Shown one piece after another: positions 8,633 to 16,835 of a stretch of DNA of 64,000 bases. The notes under the pieces were generated by a model that saw only the letters and a list, made by a program, of their open reading frames with translations, was not told where the DNA came from and did no database searches. Made by a program: the position numbers and the translations under genes. Positions within the stretch are counted from its first letter, which is position 1. Each line of letters begins with the position of its first letter. The DNA is from Flavobacteriales bacterium (lineage in GTDB: Bacteria; Bacteroidota; Bacteroidia; Flavobacteriales_F; PHOS-HE28). Where the stretch lies: the NCBI GenBank assembly GCA_016710965.1, contig JADJTW010000031.1, forward strand, positions 372,001-436,000, read 5' to 3'.

Positions 8633-8988
8633 CGTGTTTGTTCCATCGATCCACATGTGCGAGGATCAAGAAGGTGGAAGGGCGCGGAGGTGCGCGGTCT
8701 CCGGACGTAGCAGCGCAAGTGCAGCCCGTGGATGGCCATGTAGTGTTCCAAGCTCGTTGCTGAGAGCGTGCTGTGCGCCTCGATATGCAAGAGCAGGTTG
8801 CGCGAAATGGGGTCGACCCTGCACAGCAGGACGCCGGGACGTTCGGCGAGGTGATCACCAAGCGTGCGGGCGGCTTGGGCCGTGAGCGGCCCGGCGATGA
8901 CCGCCTGGATCTGGTCCACGCCGCTCAACTGGGCATTGGTCCCGAGAACTGAGACGGAGAAGATCAAGAAGACAAGTCCACGACGCAT
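8629..8988 (-). CDS. Small secreted protein, HMA-like fold predicted (cassette copy A)
   Basis: 119 aa. A signal peptide (MRRGLVFLIFSVSVLGTNAQ) is followed by one small domain. The predicted order strand-helix-strand-strand-helix-strand (IQAVIAG; AARTLGDHLAERPGV; LLCRVD; LLLHIEA; SLEHYMAIHGL; LRCYVRRP) resembles a ferredoxin-like heavy-metal-associated domain, but the metal-binding CxxC is absent. It is a paralogue of the protein at 11051 (shared IQAV, GV-x3-R-x-D, NL-x2-H, GL-x-LRC and a C-terminal Cys). Its TGA stop overlaps the ATG of the large T9SS gene as ATGA, so the pair is translationally coupled. The fold is inferred from pattern only. Confidence 0.72.
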   Translation of the reverse strand: MRRGLVFLIFSVSVLGTNAQLSGVDQIQAVIAGPLTAQAARTLGDHLAERPGVLLCRVDPISRNLLLHIEAHSTLSATSLEHYMAIHGLHLRCYVRRPRTSAPFHLLDPRTCGSMEQTR

Positions 8989-9026
8989 CGCGATGGTGAA
9001 GGTCCATCGATCGATCCCGTGGTGCA

Positions 9027-9040
9027 GTGACGAACGTCAC
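9027..9040. promoter_or_regulatory. Perfect palindrome with Crp/Fnr-type spacing
   Basis: GTGACGAACGTCAC has 6-base arms around AA. Its GTGA-N6-TCAC core is the half-site spacing used by Crp/Fnr-family regulators. It lies 38 bases upstream of the small cassette gene starting at 8988, in the 155-base gap between the two cassette copies, where an operator would be expected. Confidence 0.4.
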
Positions 9041-9143
9041 CATGCAGGCAAGGAGTTCGACGAACCGGGAAGCGAAGTGGATGGAACGGTTGGCTCAAGG
9101 CCCTGGAAGCGCGCTCCTCACGCGCTCTGGCAGCAATCCTGGA

Positions 9144-11054
9144 TCATCGAGCGGTCACCAAGACGGAGGTGACCGATGAGGCGGTCCCACTGTCGATGCG
9201 TACGGCGAACATGCCAGGTGCTCCTCCGAGCAATTCGATGCGCAATCGGCCTTGGGCATCCAATTGGGTCAATGCTGGAGCAAGTCGTCCCAGTTGATCG
9301 AAGACCTGAACGATGGATCCTTCCGATACATCAAGTATGAAGAAGGTCCCCTCGTTCGGGTTCGGATGGCAGGTGGTCATCGCCGTGCCCATTCGCACCG
9401 AGCGTATCGGCGAGTGCTCGAAGGTGCCATCGGTGTCCACCAATCGCAGGCGGTAGTAGAGCATGCCGATGGTGCCGGGCCGATCACTATGGGCATAGTC
9501 GACGGGGGAATTCGAGCTGCCTTGGGCCGCTATTTCGGCAAGCTTCTCCCAGGTGAGCATATCCGATGAACGCTCCACTTCGAAATGCGAGCTGTGGAGT
9601 TCAGTGCCCGTGGTCCAAGACAGGTCCACATCCAATCCGTTCAGCGTTGCGTCGAAGGCCAGCAATTCCACGGGAAGCGGAGAGCAGCTCACTACCGCTG
9701 TGCCGCCGAACACCAGCGGAACGGCGGTGGTCACCGAGCTCCAGTTGCTGAAACAGATCAGCCAGCGGCTGCCCGTGGCCACGTTCAAGGGGGGCTCGAA
9801 GTTGGTGGCGTTGCCGCCAGCGGGCAGCGTGGCTGCCAGGCCGGTCCCGCCTGTGGATACACCATTCCAGTTGCAACGCACCGGCGCGAGGGTATTCGCG
9901 GCCACCTGCCCGCATGCAGTTGCGCTGTACGGGTACATGATCCAATCGTAGAAGCCCGCTTGTGTGCCCAAACCACCAAAGGTGAATTCCAGTGTACCGC
10001 CGGTGAGCACGTTCACCACCATCCAAGTGCTGTTCAGCTCACCAGCACGCAAGCAACCCCAATTGTCGGTTCCCCAAGGGCTCATGGCGAAATCGCCTTG
10101 GAGGTAATCAGGATTGCCAAGGGAGCCGAGTGCGGGTATCTCGTAGACCGAACCGAATCCGTTGGGATCGATCTGGAAATTGATGTTTGTACACACGTTC
10201 ACAGCTTGGTTGCAATCGCTTGCCACAACGGGTGGTGGCACATTGTTCAGTGCGATGCTGAAACTGCCCGGGCATGGACTGATGGGCGTAGGCCATGTAT
10301 CGAACAGCACCCAGTACTGCACGCCGGCGGTGAGGCTTGCGATCAGGCTTTGGGAGGCTGCTGCGCTGCTGATGCTAGCAACACATGTTCCTCCCGCAGC
10401 AGGACAGGCGCCTGTGAAGACCCAGATGGAACTCCAGGTCTGCCCATTGTAACTGAAGGTGTACGATCCGGTCGTTGTGGGCGTCACCGTGTAAAGAGCT
10501 TCGTTGCCGCCGAGGTAGAGGTTGCTTGCGGAGCCGCAGAGATTGAGGACGTTCGCTGTGGTGATCAGGTTCGACCCATTGCAGGCTACGGCCTGGCCTG
10601 TGACCGGAAGCGAGGGGATGTTCACTGCCGTGCATGGTGAGGCGCCGCCGGTCGCGCAGGTGATCGTCAGTGTGCTGCAAATACTGTTGTTGGTGCAAGG
10701 GTACTGGTCCACCAGCACGCGCAGCTGTCCGGTGTACGTCGCGGTCCAGGTCACCGTCGATTGCAGCCCGCAACCATCATCATTGTATCCGAGTGCCGCA
10801 CCCCCGGCATTGTTGTACAAGGTGATCTGCGAATCGAAGGTGGTGCCTACGCACGTGCTGAAGGTGTAGGTGTTCCCGGCCACCACGTTGACGAGCAGGT
10901 ACTCGCCTCCGAAGATGCAGGTGGTGGGCGTGCTGGTGCCAGGGCAGGTCGGAGTAGTGGTCAGCCAGAGCGTATTGTCGTTGGGGCATTGTGCCATCAT
11001 CCCGGCCGGCGCCGCGCACAGGGCAAGTATCGCTATGTGCTTCCAACGTCTCAT
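9144..11054 (-). CDS. Large T9SS-exported protein (cassette copy B)
   Basis: 636 aa. The signal peptide MRRWKHIAILALCAAPAGMMAQ is followed by two Cys-containing beta-sandwich domains of the pre-peptidase C-terminal type (about 23-133 and 139-271; motifs such as YTFSTCVGTTFDSQITLY and GVQYWVLFD). The module from residue 278 is shared with the 6278 protein (DCNQAVNVCTN, WGTD, APVRCNWN, LICFSNWSS, VFGGTAVVSC, HFEVER). It ends with a T9SS type A sorting domain starting near CHPNPNEGTF. The N-terminal domains differ completely from copy A, so the two copies share the export and anchoring half and differ in the displayed half. Its ATG overlaps the upstream small gene's stop (ATGA), setting the start at 11054. 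Confidence 0.88.
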   Translation of the reverse strand: MRRWKHIAILALCAAPAGMMAQCPNDNTLWLTTTPTCPGTSTPTTCIFGGEYLLVNVVAGNTYTFSTCVGTTFDSQITLYNNAGGAALGYNDDGCGLQSTVTWTATYTGQLRVLVDQYPCTNNSICSTLTITCATGGASPCTAVNIPSLPVTGQAVACNGSNLITTANVLNLCGSASNLYLGGNEALYTVTPTTTGSYTFSYNGQTWSSIWVFTGACPAAGGTCVASISSAAASQSLIASLTAGVQYWVLFDTWPTPISPCPGSFSIALNNVPPPVVASDCNQAVNVCTNINFQIDPNGFGSVYEIPALGSLGNPDYLQGDFAMSPWGTDNWGCLRAGELNSTWMVVNVLTGGTLEFTFGGLGTQAGFYDWIMYPYSATACGQVAANTLAPVRCNWNGVSTGGTGLAATLPAGGNATNFEPPLNVATGSRWLICFSNWSSVTTAVPLVFGGTAVVSCSPLPVELLAFDATLNGLDVDLSWTTGTELHSSHFEVERSSDMLTWEKLAEIAAQGSSNSPVDYAHSDRPGTIGMLYYRLRLVDTDGTFEHSPIRSVRMGTAMTTCHPNPNEGTFFILDVSEGSIVQVFDQLGRLAPALTQLDAQGRLRIELLGGAPGMFAVRIDSGTASSVTSVLVTAR

Positions 11055-11446
11055 CGGCTGGGAGGCAGGGGCGAGTCGCAATTCAGGGGGTTGAGGTGCG
11101 AGAACCGCTCCGGGCCCACATCGCGCCGTTGGAAGCAGCGAAGGGTCAGCCCATAGGGTTCAAGAAGGAGGCGCAACCCGGCAGCGTCCAAAGCGCAGTC
11201 CGGCCGTACGTGCATGAATAAGTTCTTCGTGTTGTGGTCCAGTCGGCTCATGACCACCCCGGCGATGGGGGTCAAGGCCAAGTTCGCTTCATCAGCGTGC
11301 TGCGGTGAATTGATCCCATCTACAACAGCCTGGATCTGCTGCAACTCCTGGGCCTGCGATGAAGAACACAGCGCCATCGAGCATACGATGCTCAGCGCCA
11401 TCTTTAACGCGCTTGCCACCAACCAAAGCGAACAACTCTTCACCAT
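11051..11446 (-). CDS. Small secreted protein, HMA-like fold predicted (cassette copy B)
   Basis: 131 aa from the ATG at 11446, or 116 aa from an internal ATG at 11401. Both leave a usable signal peptide ending SSSQAQ. The mature domain (ELQQIQAVVDG to the C-terminal PLNC) aligns along its length with the protein at 8629 and shares its predicted ferredoxin-like pattern without CxxC. It is coupled by an ATGA overlap to the large gene at 9144. The upstream start would overlap the divergent MazG-like start by two bases, so at least one of the two starts may be internal. A near-consensus TAGTTTTC lies six bases before the 11446 start. Confidence 0.68.
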   Translation of the reverse strand: MVKSCSLWLVASALKMALSIVCSMALCSSSQAQELQQIQAVVDGINSPQHADEANLALTPIAGVVMSRLDHNTKNLFMHVRPDCALDAAGLRLLLEPYGLTLRCFQRRDVGPERFSHLNPLNCDSPLPPSR

Positions 11447-11810
11447 GAATGGGAAAACTAGGGGATTGCCCCGAAACCAACAAACGGCTGTGGATGATTT
11501 GTGCAAAGAAGTCGACGGATGGATCAAGACCACCGGGGTGAAATACTTCGACCCGCTCACCAACATGGCCATGCTAGCCGAGGAGGTGGGGGAGGTGGCG
11601 CGCATCATGGCGCGGCGCTATGGGCAGCAGAGCGAGAAGGCCTCGGACCGGGGCAAGGACCTCGGCGAGGAGCTGAGCGATGTGCTCTTCGTGGTGCTCT
11701 GCCTGGCCAACCAGACCGGTACCGACCTCCAGCGTGCTTGGCGCGAAAAGATGTTGAAGAAGACGGCGCGCGATGCGAAACGGCACCGACGCAATCCCAA
11801 GCTCAAGTAG
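11445..11810 (+). CDS. MazG-like nucleotide pyrophosphohydrolase
   Basis: 121 aa. All-alpha NTP pyrophosphohydrolase; this family removes pyrophosphate from (d)NTPs, often non-canonical ones. The metal-binding helices are visible as AEEVGEVARIMARRYG (ExxxE type) and DLGEELSDVLFVVLCLANQ (ExxD type). The tail ARDAKRHRRNPKLK is typical of the Bacteroidota version. The start MNGKTRGLPRNQQ is the ATG nearest the conserved domain. The frame is open upstream, but that part only mirrors the minus-strand secreted-protein gene. No partner toxin or antitoxin adjoins, so a housekeeping role is more likely than an addiction module. Confidence 0.88.
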   Translation: MNGKTRGLPRNQQTAVDDLCKEVDGWIKTTGVKYFDPLTNMAMLAEEVGEVARIMARRYGQQSEKASDRGKDLGEELSDVLFVVLCLANQTGTDLQRAWREKMLKKTARDAKRHRRNPKLK

Positions 11811-11865
11811 CGCTGCGGCCGGGGCTTGCGAAGGCTGGCAAGGTCTTCGCAAAGCCGCGTCCCGC

Positions 11866-11874
11866 TACATTCAC
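11866..11874 (+). promoter_or_regulatory. Candidate -7 box of the 11897 gene
   Basis: TACATTCAC, one base away from the TACATTCGC form found before gldA, lies 22 bases upstream of the ATG at 11897 in the short gap after the MazG-like gene. Confidence 0.35.
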
Positions 11875-11896
11875 GCCCCATTCGAGAACGACCGCC

Positions 11897-13528
11897 ATGC
11901 TCGCTCCACGCCTCATCGCCCCTTTGCTGCTCGCTGCACTGCCATTCACCCTGCTTGCCCAGGCCAAGCCGGAGGACAAGGTGAAAGTGAAGGTGCGGAT
12001 CGGACCGGAGCAGAAGCCCGACGGCACTATGATGCCATACAGCATCATCCGCAGCAGTCCCACCACCTTGCTGGTCCTGCGCAGTCCCGACTTCGCCCAG
12101 CGCGCCTTCACCAGGCAGGAGCCGCGCATCGATGCTTACGACCGGGAGAAGCTCACCTACGAGCGCAGCTTGGTGCCCGTGATGCAGCGCCTGCACCAGG
12201 ACCGGCTGTTGCTGGAGGACATGGTGCTGTTCCCGAAGAAGCCAACCCTCATCGCCCGCAGCAGCGGCGAGACCGAGGTTGCGCTCTTCTACCAGCATCT
12301 CGATCCCAACCTTGTCCGCCAGCCACCGGCATTCGAACGGCTTTGCACATTCCCCGTTGAGGCTAAAGAGCGCCACGCCGCATGGACCAATAACGGCAAC
12401 CCCACGCGAGAGAAATGGAGCACGGTGATCGCCGCCGACTCGGCGCACATGCTCGTACACAGTCCGGAGATGCGGGGTCGGGATGATGACGATGCCTTCT
12501 CCCTGCTGGCCATGCTGGACAAGGACATGCGCGTGAAGTGGCAGCACATCATGCGGGTGGACAACGATAGCGAGCGCTCCGAGGTGCTTGACTCCGACGT
12601 GGACAGTGTGGGCAATGCCTACCTGCTGGTGAAATACAGGTTCGCCGAAGCACGCGGCAGCGGAGCCAACTACGATGTGGTCCTGCACAAGGTCGTCGCC
12701 GACGACATGTCGCGCATTCCCTTCGCCATGGATGCGGGCTACTACGCTACGGGCGGCATCCTGCAAGCGGTGGGCAAGCAGATAGCCTACGCAGGGATCT
12801 ATGCCGGTGAAGGCAACAAGAAGCTCGGCAACTTCATCGCGTGGATGGATACCAGCGCCACTGGCATGAGCGTGCCGGTGCTTTATCCCTTCGCCGATGG
12901 CGTGGACCTGGAAGCCGAGGAAGTCACCGGTGTGGATGACGCGGACAAGCCCAAGGATGGCAAGAAGAGCGAGAAGCAATTGCGATCGACCACCGATGTG
13001 ATCGCGTTGCTGCCAACTGCTGATGGCGGATTCTTCCTCTTGAACGAAGTGGCCTTCAGTGCAGTGCATATCGATGCGGAGAGCGCGCGCCGCTATCAGA
13101 AATTCTACCATGGACCGTTGCAGGCGCGTGCCATCGGTAAGGATGGCCAACTTAAATGGACCACGCTTTTCCGCAGGTGGGCCGTTAGCGATGACCCCAT
13201 TCTTGGCCGCGCCTACCCGGTGCTATTCGACGAGAAGCTCTACGTTTTCCTCTGGGACAGCGAGGACGCCATGGAAGAACGCAAGCTCGGCGGGCAGATC
13301 AAGCCCAAGGGAACCTCGGGCTTATACAGCATCTACGCTTCGTTCGATGACAAGGGCGTGTTCCGCACCAAGCCGGTGCTGCGCTCTGACAAGGATGAAG
13401 CGCTCATCGCAGGTTGGGAGCTGGTGCGCACGGGCAAGGATGAATACATCGGCATGGGCACTGGTTCGCTCGTCACGGTGGAGTACCTGCCTATCCGTAT
13501 CGACTTCATCAAAGAGGTGAAGAAGTGA
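11897..13528 (+). CDS. Secreted protein of unknown function
   Basis: 543 aa. A signal peptide (MLAPRLIAPLLLAALPFTLLAQ) precedes a soluble, charged mature protein with many evenly spaced W/Y-D and GxxY strands, as in beta-propeller-like proteins. I cannot name the family. No lipobox, T9SS domain or enzyme motif is visible, so a periplasmic location is likely. A longer reading frame starts at 11501, but its first 130 residues are the shadow of the MazG-like gene, and the ATG at 11897 restores a signal peptide. It ends directly against the stop codon of the convergent kdtA gene. Confidence 0.75.
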   Translation: MLAPRLIAPLLLAALPFTLLAQAKPEDKVKVKVRIGPEQKPDGTMMPYSIIRSSPTTLLVLRSPDFAQRAFTRQEPRIDAYDREKLTYERSLVPVMQRLHQDRLLLEDMVLFPKKPTLIARSSGETEVALFYQHLDPNLVRQPPAFERLCTFPVEAKERHAAWTNNGNPTREKWSTVIAADSAHMLVHSPEMRGRDDDDAFSLLAMLDKDMRVKWQHIMRVDNDSERSEVLDSDVDSVGNAYLLVKYRFAEARGSGANYDVVLHKVVADDMSRIPFAMDAGYYATGGILQAVGKQIAYAGIYAGEGNKKLGNFIAWMDTSATGMSVPVLYPFADGVDLEAEEVTGVDDADKPKDGKKSEKQLRSTTDVIALLPTADGGFFLLNEVAFSAVHIDAESARRYQKFYHGPLQARAIGKDGQLKWTTLFRRWAVSDDPILGRAYPVLFDEKLYVFLWDSEDAMEERKLGGQIKPKGTSGLYSIYASFDDKGVFRTKPVLRSDKDEALIAGWELVRTGKDEYIGMGTGSLVTVEYLPIRIDFIKEVKK

Positions 13529-14794
13529 TCAGGCGACCAGCGTGCGGATCCCGCTGACGATACGAGCGGTAGCGCCCACGCGATTTCGCACGTAGCGGGC
13601 TGCAGCTTCCGAAGCCATGGCCAAGGCAGCGGGGTCGGTCAGAAGCCGATCGAGCACATCCTGCAATTCACTGGCGTTGTTCACCTCGAAGCCGCCAGCT
13701 GCCTCGATCAGTCCACGCGCCTCGGCGAACTTCCGGTGGTTGGGACCGAAGATCACCGGCTTGCCCCATGCGGCTGCTTCGAGCAGGCTGTGGATGCCAT
13801 CGCCGAAGCCGCCGCCGACATAGGCGATATCGGCATACTTGTACAGCCGGGCCAGCAAGCCCATGCGATCAACCAGCAGAGTGGCCGAAGGTTGATGGCG
13901 TCTTGCATCCGGCGAATTCCCCTGAGCGGAAGGTTCCATATCGCTCCAGCGAGCGATCGGTTGCTGGAACCGTGTCCCGATGGCCTTCAATCGATCCACA
14001 TCGATCTCGTGCGGCACGAGGATGCACTTGGGGCCGTGCTGGCGAAGCGCGAATGCTTCAAGCAAAATCGTTTCATCCGCTGGCCAGGTGCTGCCGCAGA
14101 CGAGCGTCGCATCCGTCCCCTTGAAACTGGCGGCAATAGGCAGAGCTTCATTCGCTGCCGCTATCTCAGCAACACGATCGAAGCGCGTATCACCGCTCAC
14201 GTCGACGTTCCTCACCCCGATAGAAGCGAGCAGATCGCGGGACGCTTCATCCTGAATGAAGGCATGAGAAAAGCATCGCAGCATGCTGCGATACGCACGG
14301 CCATACCAACGGAAGAAGGGCTGCTCCCTGCGGAAGAGGGCAGAGATGAGGAAGGTCGGGACCGCTGCGGACTTCAGCGCATGTAGGTACTGGTACCAGA
14401 ATTCGTACTTCACCCACAGCACAGCCTTGGGTTGCACGAGGTCCACGAAGCGCTTCGCGTTCGCTGCACCGTCTGCCGGCAGGTATTCAACATGCGTTGC
14501 AAGTGCGAAGTCCTTGCGTGCCTCGTAGCCGCTGGGACTGAAGAAGGTGATCAGCACCGGCAGCTCCGGACGTTCCTTCTTCAGCGCCTCCAATACAGGT
14601 CGGCCTTGCTCGAACTCGCCCACACTGGCGCAGTGCATCCACAAGCAGCCTCGCAATGCATGGTGCTTTGCTTCGAGCCGTTCCCACGTTCCCTTGCGTC
14701 CGTCCACCCATGCCCTCGCCTTCGGGTTGAACAGCGCAGCTGTACGAATGCCCGAATGGTAGAGCGCCAGGCCGATGTCGTAAAGCAGCGGCAT
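13529..14794 (-). CDS. kdtA: 3-deoxy-D-manno-octulosonic acid transferase
   Basis: 421 aa GT-B glycosyltransferase (WaaA/KdtA) that adds Kdo to lipid A precursor at the inner membrane. The N-terminal part holds CASVGEFEQGRPV with the catalytic-base glutamate at about E60 and the conserved SPSGYE turn. The C-terminal half has the CMP-Kdo-binding region (VCGSTWPADE, VPHEID, YVGGGFGDGIHSLLEAAAWG and KPVIFGPNHRKF). The length is normal and no key motif is missing. It probably shares a transcript with the barrel gene that ends one base upstream of its start. It shows that the organism makes lipid A with Kdo. Confidence 0.94.
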   Translation of the reverse strand: MPLLYDIGLALYHSGIRTAALFNPKARAWVDGRKGTWERLEAKHHALRGCLWMHCASVGEFEQGRPVLEALKKERPELPVLITFFSPSGYEARKDFALATHVEYLPADGAANAKRFVDLVQPKAVLWVKYEFWYQYLHALKSAAVPTFLISALFRREQPFFRWYGRAYRSMLRCFSHAFIQDEASRDLLASIGVRNVDVSGDTRFDRVAEIAAANEALPIAASFKGTDATLVCGSTWPADETILLEAFALRQHGPKCILVPHEIDVDRLKAIGTRFQQPIARWSDMEPSAQGNSPDARRHQPSATLLVDRMGLLARLYKYADIAYVGGGFGDGIHSLLEAAAWGKPVIFGPNHRKFAEARGLIEAAGGFEVNNASELQDVLDRLLTDPAALAMASEAAARYVRNRVGATARIVSGIRTLVA

Positions 14795-14795
14795 C

Positions 14796-15545
14796 TCAGT
14801 AGCGGAAACGATCGTCGAGCTTGCGATAGATAGGCAAGGTCCAACCCACGCGCAACCCGCTGAGCAGATCGAAGCGCTGTGCCTTGTTGTAGCTCTCCGT
14901 ATCGAAATTGTACGGATGCAGTGCCTGCGTGAACCCGGCCATCAATTCGACCCCCACCTGGAAATTCACACGCCGCCTGTTGCTCAGGTGCTGATAGCCG
15001 ACGTAGGCCAATGCGGCGGGTCCGGCGCAAAGGCGATCATATCCCTGCAGGTAATCGCCTTCCAACTGCGGCACCACGTTCTGCTGCGTTTGCACCCGCA
15101 CCTTGTGCCGCATATATCCAGCGCCCGCCTTCAGCATGATGCCGCTGTTGGGATTGGGGCCGATGACGGGCAGCAATTTTCCGGCAACACCGAAAGCAGT
15201 CCAGCCGCGCTGGTACAGGAACACATCAGCCATCACGCCGTCCTGGTCCACGATCTGGCCCGCACTATTGACCAGGTTGTGGAGCATGCCCGGCTCCACC
15301 ACGCGGTTACCGAACATGAACCCGGCTTCGACCCCCAGTGCGTAGTTGCTCTTGAACTTGCGCAAGCCGCCAAGGCCGATGCTGCTATTGCCGCCGAAGC
15401 GCAGGGCCATGTCGGCGCCCGGCAGTTGGTAGGCATAGCTGGCCTGCACCAGCACCATGGCCAATGTGGTGTCACGCAAGTGCCCCTGGGCCTGTGCGCG
15501 GTGCATCAGCATTGGAAGGATGAGCGCAATGAGCAGCGTTCGCAT
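14796..15545 (-). CDS. Outer-membrane beta-barrel protein
   Basis: 249 aa. The signal peptide MRTLLIALILPMLMHRAQAQG is followed by alternating-hydrophobicity strands rich in G, Y and aromatic turns (SYAYQLPGADMALRFGG, GAGYMRHKVRVQ, GVELMAGFTQALHPYNFD), ending in an aromatic residue. This fits an outer-membrane barrel of about 12 strands. No specific function is recognised. It sits between kdtA and the divergent sugar aminotransferase gene, so an envelope role is plausible. The longer open frame upstream is rejected because the box at 15551-15559 and the signal peptide both point to the ATG at 15545. Confidence 0.78.
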   Translation of the reverse strand: MRTLLIALILPMLMHRAQAQGHLRDTTLAMVLVQASYAYQLPGADMALRFGGNSSIGLGGLRKFKSNYALGVEAGFMFGNRVVEPGMLHNLVNSAGQIVDQDGVMADVFLYQRGWTAFGVAGKLLPVIGPNPNSGIMLKAGAGYMRHKVRVQTQQNVVPQLEGDYLQGYDRLCAGPAALAYVGYQHLSNRRRVNFQVGVELMAGFTQALHPYNFDTESYNKAQRFDLLSGLRVGWTLPIYRKLDDRFRY

Positions 15546-15550
15546 GGACG

Positions 15551-15559
15551 GCGAAAGTA
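15551..15559 (-). promoter_or_regulatory. -7 promoter box of the barrel gene, five bases before the start
   Basis: Minus-strand TACTTTCGC, then CGTCC, then ATG. This is the same geometry as gldA and implies a leaderless or nearly leaderless message. Confidence 0.6.
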
Positions 15560-15616
15560 ACCGAGGCTTAACGCCACGCACGGCCTTGGATTGCCTGCCC
15601 GCCTTGGTGGCGACGC

Positions 15617-15625
15617 TATCTTCGC
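15617..15625 (+). promoter_or_regulatory. -7 promoter box of the polysaccharide cluster
   Basis: TATCTTCGC fits TAnnTTCGC and lies 26 bases before the ATG of the aminotransferase, the first plus-strand gene of the cluster. Confidence 0.5.
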
Positions 15626-15651
15626 CGCCGCATTTACAGGCCCGTTCGACC

Positions 15652-16797
15652 ATGGAGACCAAGACCGCAATGAAGCCCATACAAATGGTCGACCTCGTCG
15701 GCCAGTACCGGAAGATCAAGGATGAAGTGGATGCGTCGCAGCGGCGCGTGATCGAAAGCGCGGCCTTCATCAACGGGCCCGAGGTCAAGGAATTCGAGAA
15801 GGAGCTGGCAGCCTATCTGGGGTCCAAGCATGTGATCGGATGCGCCAATGGCACCGATGCCTTGCAGATCGCGATGATGGCCCTGGGGCTGAAGGCGGGG
15901 GATGAGGTCATCACCGCTTCATTCACCTTCGTGGCCACGGTGGAGGTAGTGGCCTTGCTGGGCATCACGCCGGTCTTCGCCGATGTGCTCCCGGGCACCT
16001 TCAACATCGACCCCGAGGACATCAAGCGGAAGATCACCCCGAAGACCAAGGCCATTGTGCCCGTGCATCTCTTCGGGCAAACGGCCGACATGGAAGCGAT
16101 CATGGCCATCGCGAAGGAGCACGACCTGTTCGTGATCGAGGACAACTGCCAGGCGATCGGCAGCGATTACACCTTCAGCGACGGAACGAGGAAGAAAGCC
16201 GGTACTATCGGCCACATCGGCACCACCAGCTTCTTCCCCAGCAAGAACCTGGGCTGCTATGGCGATGGCGGCGCGCTCTTCACCAACGACGACGAGCTGG
16301 CGAAGAAGATCCGCCGCGTGTGCAACCACGGCAGCGACGTGCGCTACTACCACGAGGTGGTGGGCGTGAACAGCCGCCTCGATTCGCTACAAGCAGCGGT
16401 ACTACGTATCAAGCTTCGCCACCTGGACGAGTATGCCGCCGCGCGCAACGCAGCGGCGGCCGCCTATGACAAGGCCTTTACCGGGATATCGGGATTGACC
16501 ATCCCTGAGCGCAGCCTCAATAGCACGCACGTCTTCCACCAGTACACGTTGAAAGTGGCCGGGGGGAAACGGGAAGCCCTGCGGAAGCACTTGGAAGAGC
16601 GCGGGATCCCGGCCATGATCTACTACCCTGTACCCTGCCACCTGCAGAATGCGTACAAGACCGCCCGCTTCGCGGAAGGATCATTGCCCGTGACCGAATC
16701 CATCACCCACGAAGTGCTCTCGCTCCCGATGAGCACCGAGCTTGACAACGACCAACTCGCGCACATCACCGCATCGGTGAAGAGCTTCTTCAATTAA
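15652..16797 (+). CDS. DegT/DnrJ/EryC1/StrS sugar aminotransferase, WbpE-like
   Basis: 381 aa PLP enzyme of type I fold. Seen: GCANGTDALQIA (phosphate-binding turn), the aspartate in VIEDNCQAIG and the Schiff-base lysine in FFPSKNLGCYGDGG (about K198). The sequence is closest in feel to WbpE/WlbC, which transaminates the 3-keto sugar nucleotide made by WbpB to give UDP-2-acetamido-3-amino-2,3-dideoxyglucuronate. WbpD-, WbpB- and WbpA-like genes follow 5 kb downstream, which supports that role. The alternative start is the ATG at 15670 (MKPIQMVDLV), where most homologues begin. The substrate is inferred from context. Confidence 0.88.
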   Translation: METKTAMKPIQMVDLVGQYRKIKDEVDASQRRVIESAAFINGPEVKEFEKELAAYLGSKHVIGCANGTDALQIAMMALGLKAGDEVITASFTFVATVEVVALLGITPVFADVLPGTFNIDPEDIKRKITPKTKAIVPVHLFGQTADMEAIMAIAKEHDLFVIEDNCQAIGSDYTFSDGTRKKAGTIGHIGTTSFFPSKNLGCYGDGGALFTNDDELAKKIRRVCNHGSDVRYYHEVVGVNSRLDSLQAAVLRIKLRHLDEYAAARNAAAAAYDKAFTGISGLTIPERSLNSTHVFHQYTLKVAGGKREALRKHLEERGIPAMIYYPVPCHLQNAYKTARFAEGSLPVTESITHEVLSLPMSTELDNDQLAHITASVKSFFN

Positions 16798-16835
16798 GTA
16801 CGGGCCGCTCATGATCGGCCCCCACCCATACCAAC

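Noticed and set aside
9108..9126. Hairpin AGCGCG/CGCGCT downstream of the 9144 gene
   Set aside because: Six-base arms and no T-run; too weak to call a terminator.
11618..13150. Minus-strand frame of 510 codons opposite the MazG-like and secreted-protein genes
   Set aside because: It spans two plus-strand genes and their gap, with antisense-type composition.
14916..15560. Plus-strand frame opposite the barrel gene
   Set aside because: The minus strand has a signal peptide, promoter box and barrel pattern; the plus frame has none.
16802..16821. Inverted repeat GGGCCG/CGGCCC before ugd
   Set aside because: No T-run and close to the next start; probably chance in GC-rich sequence.
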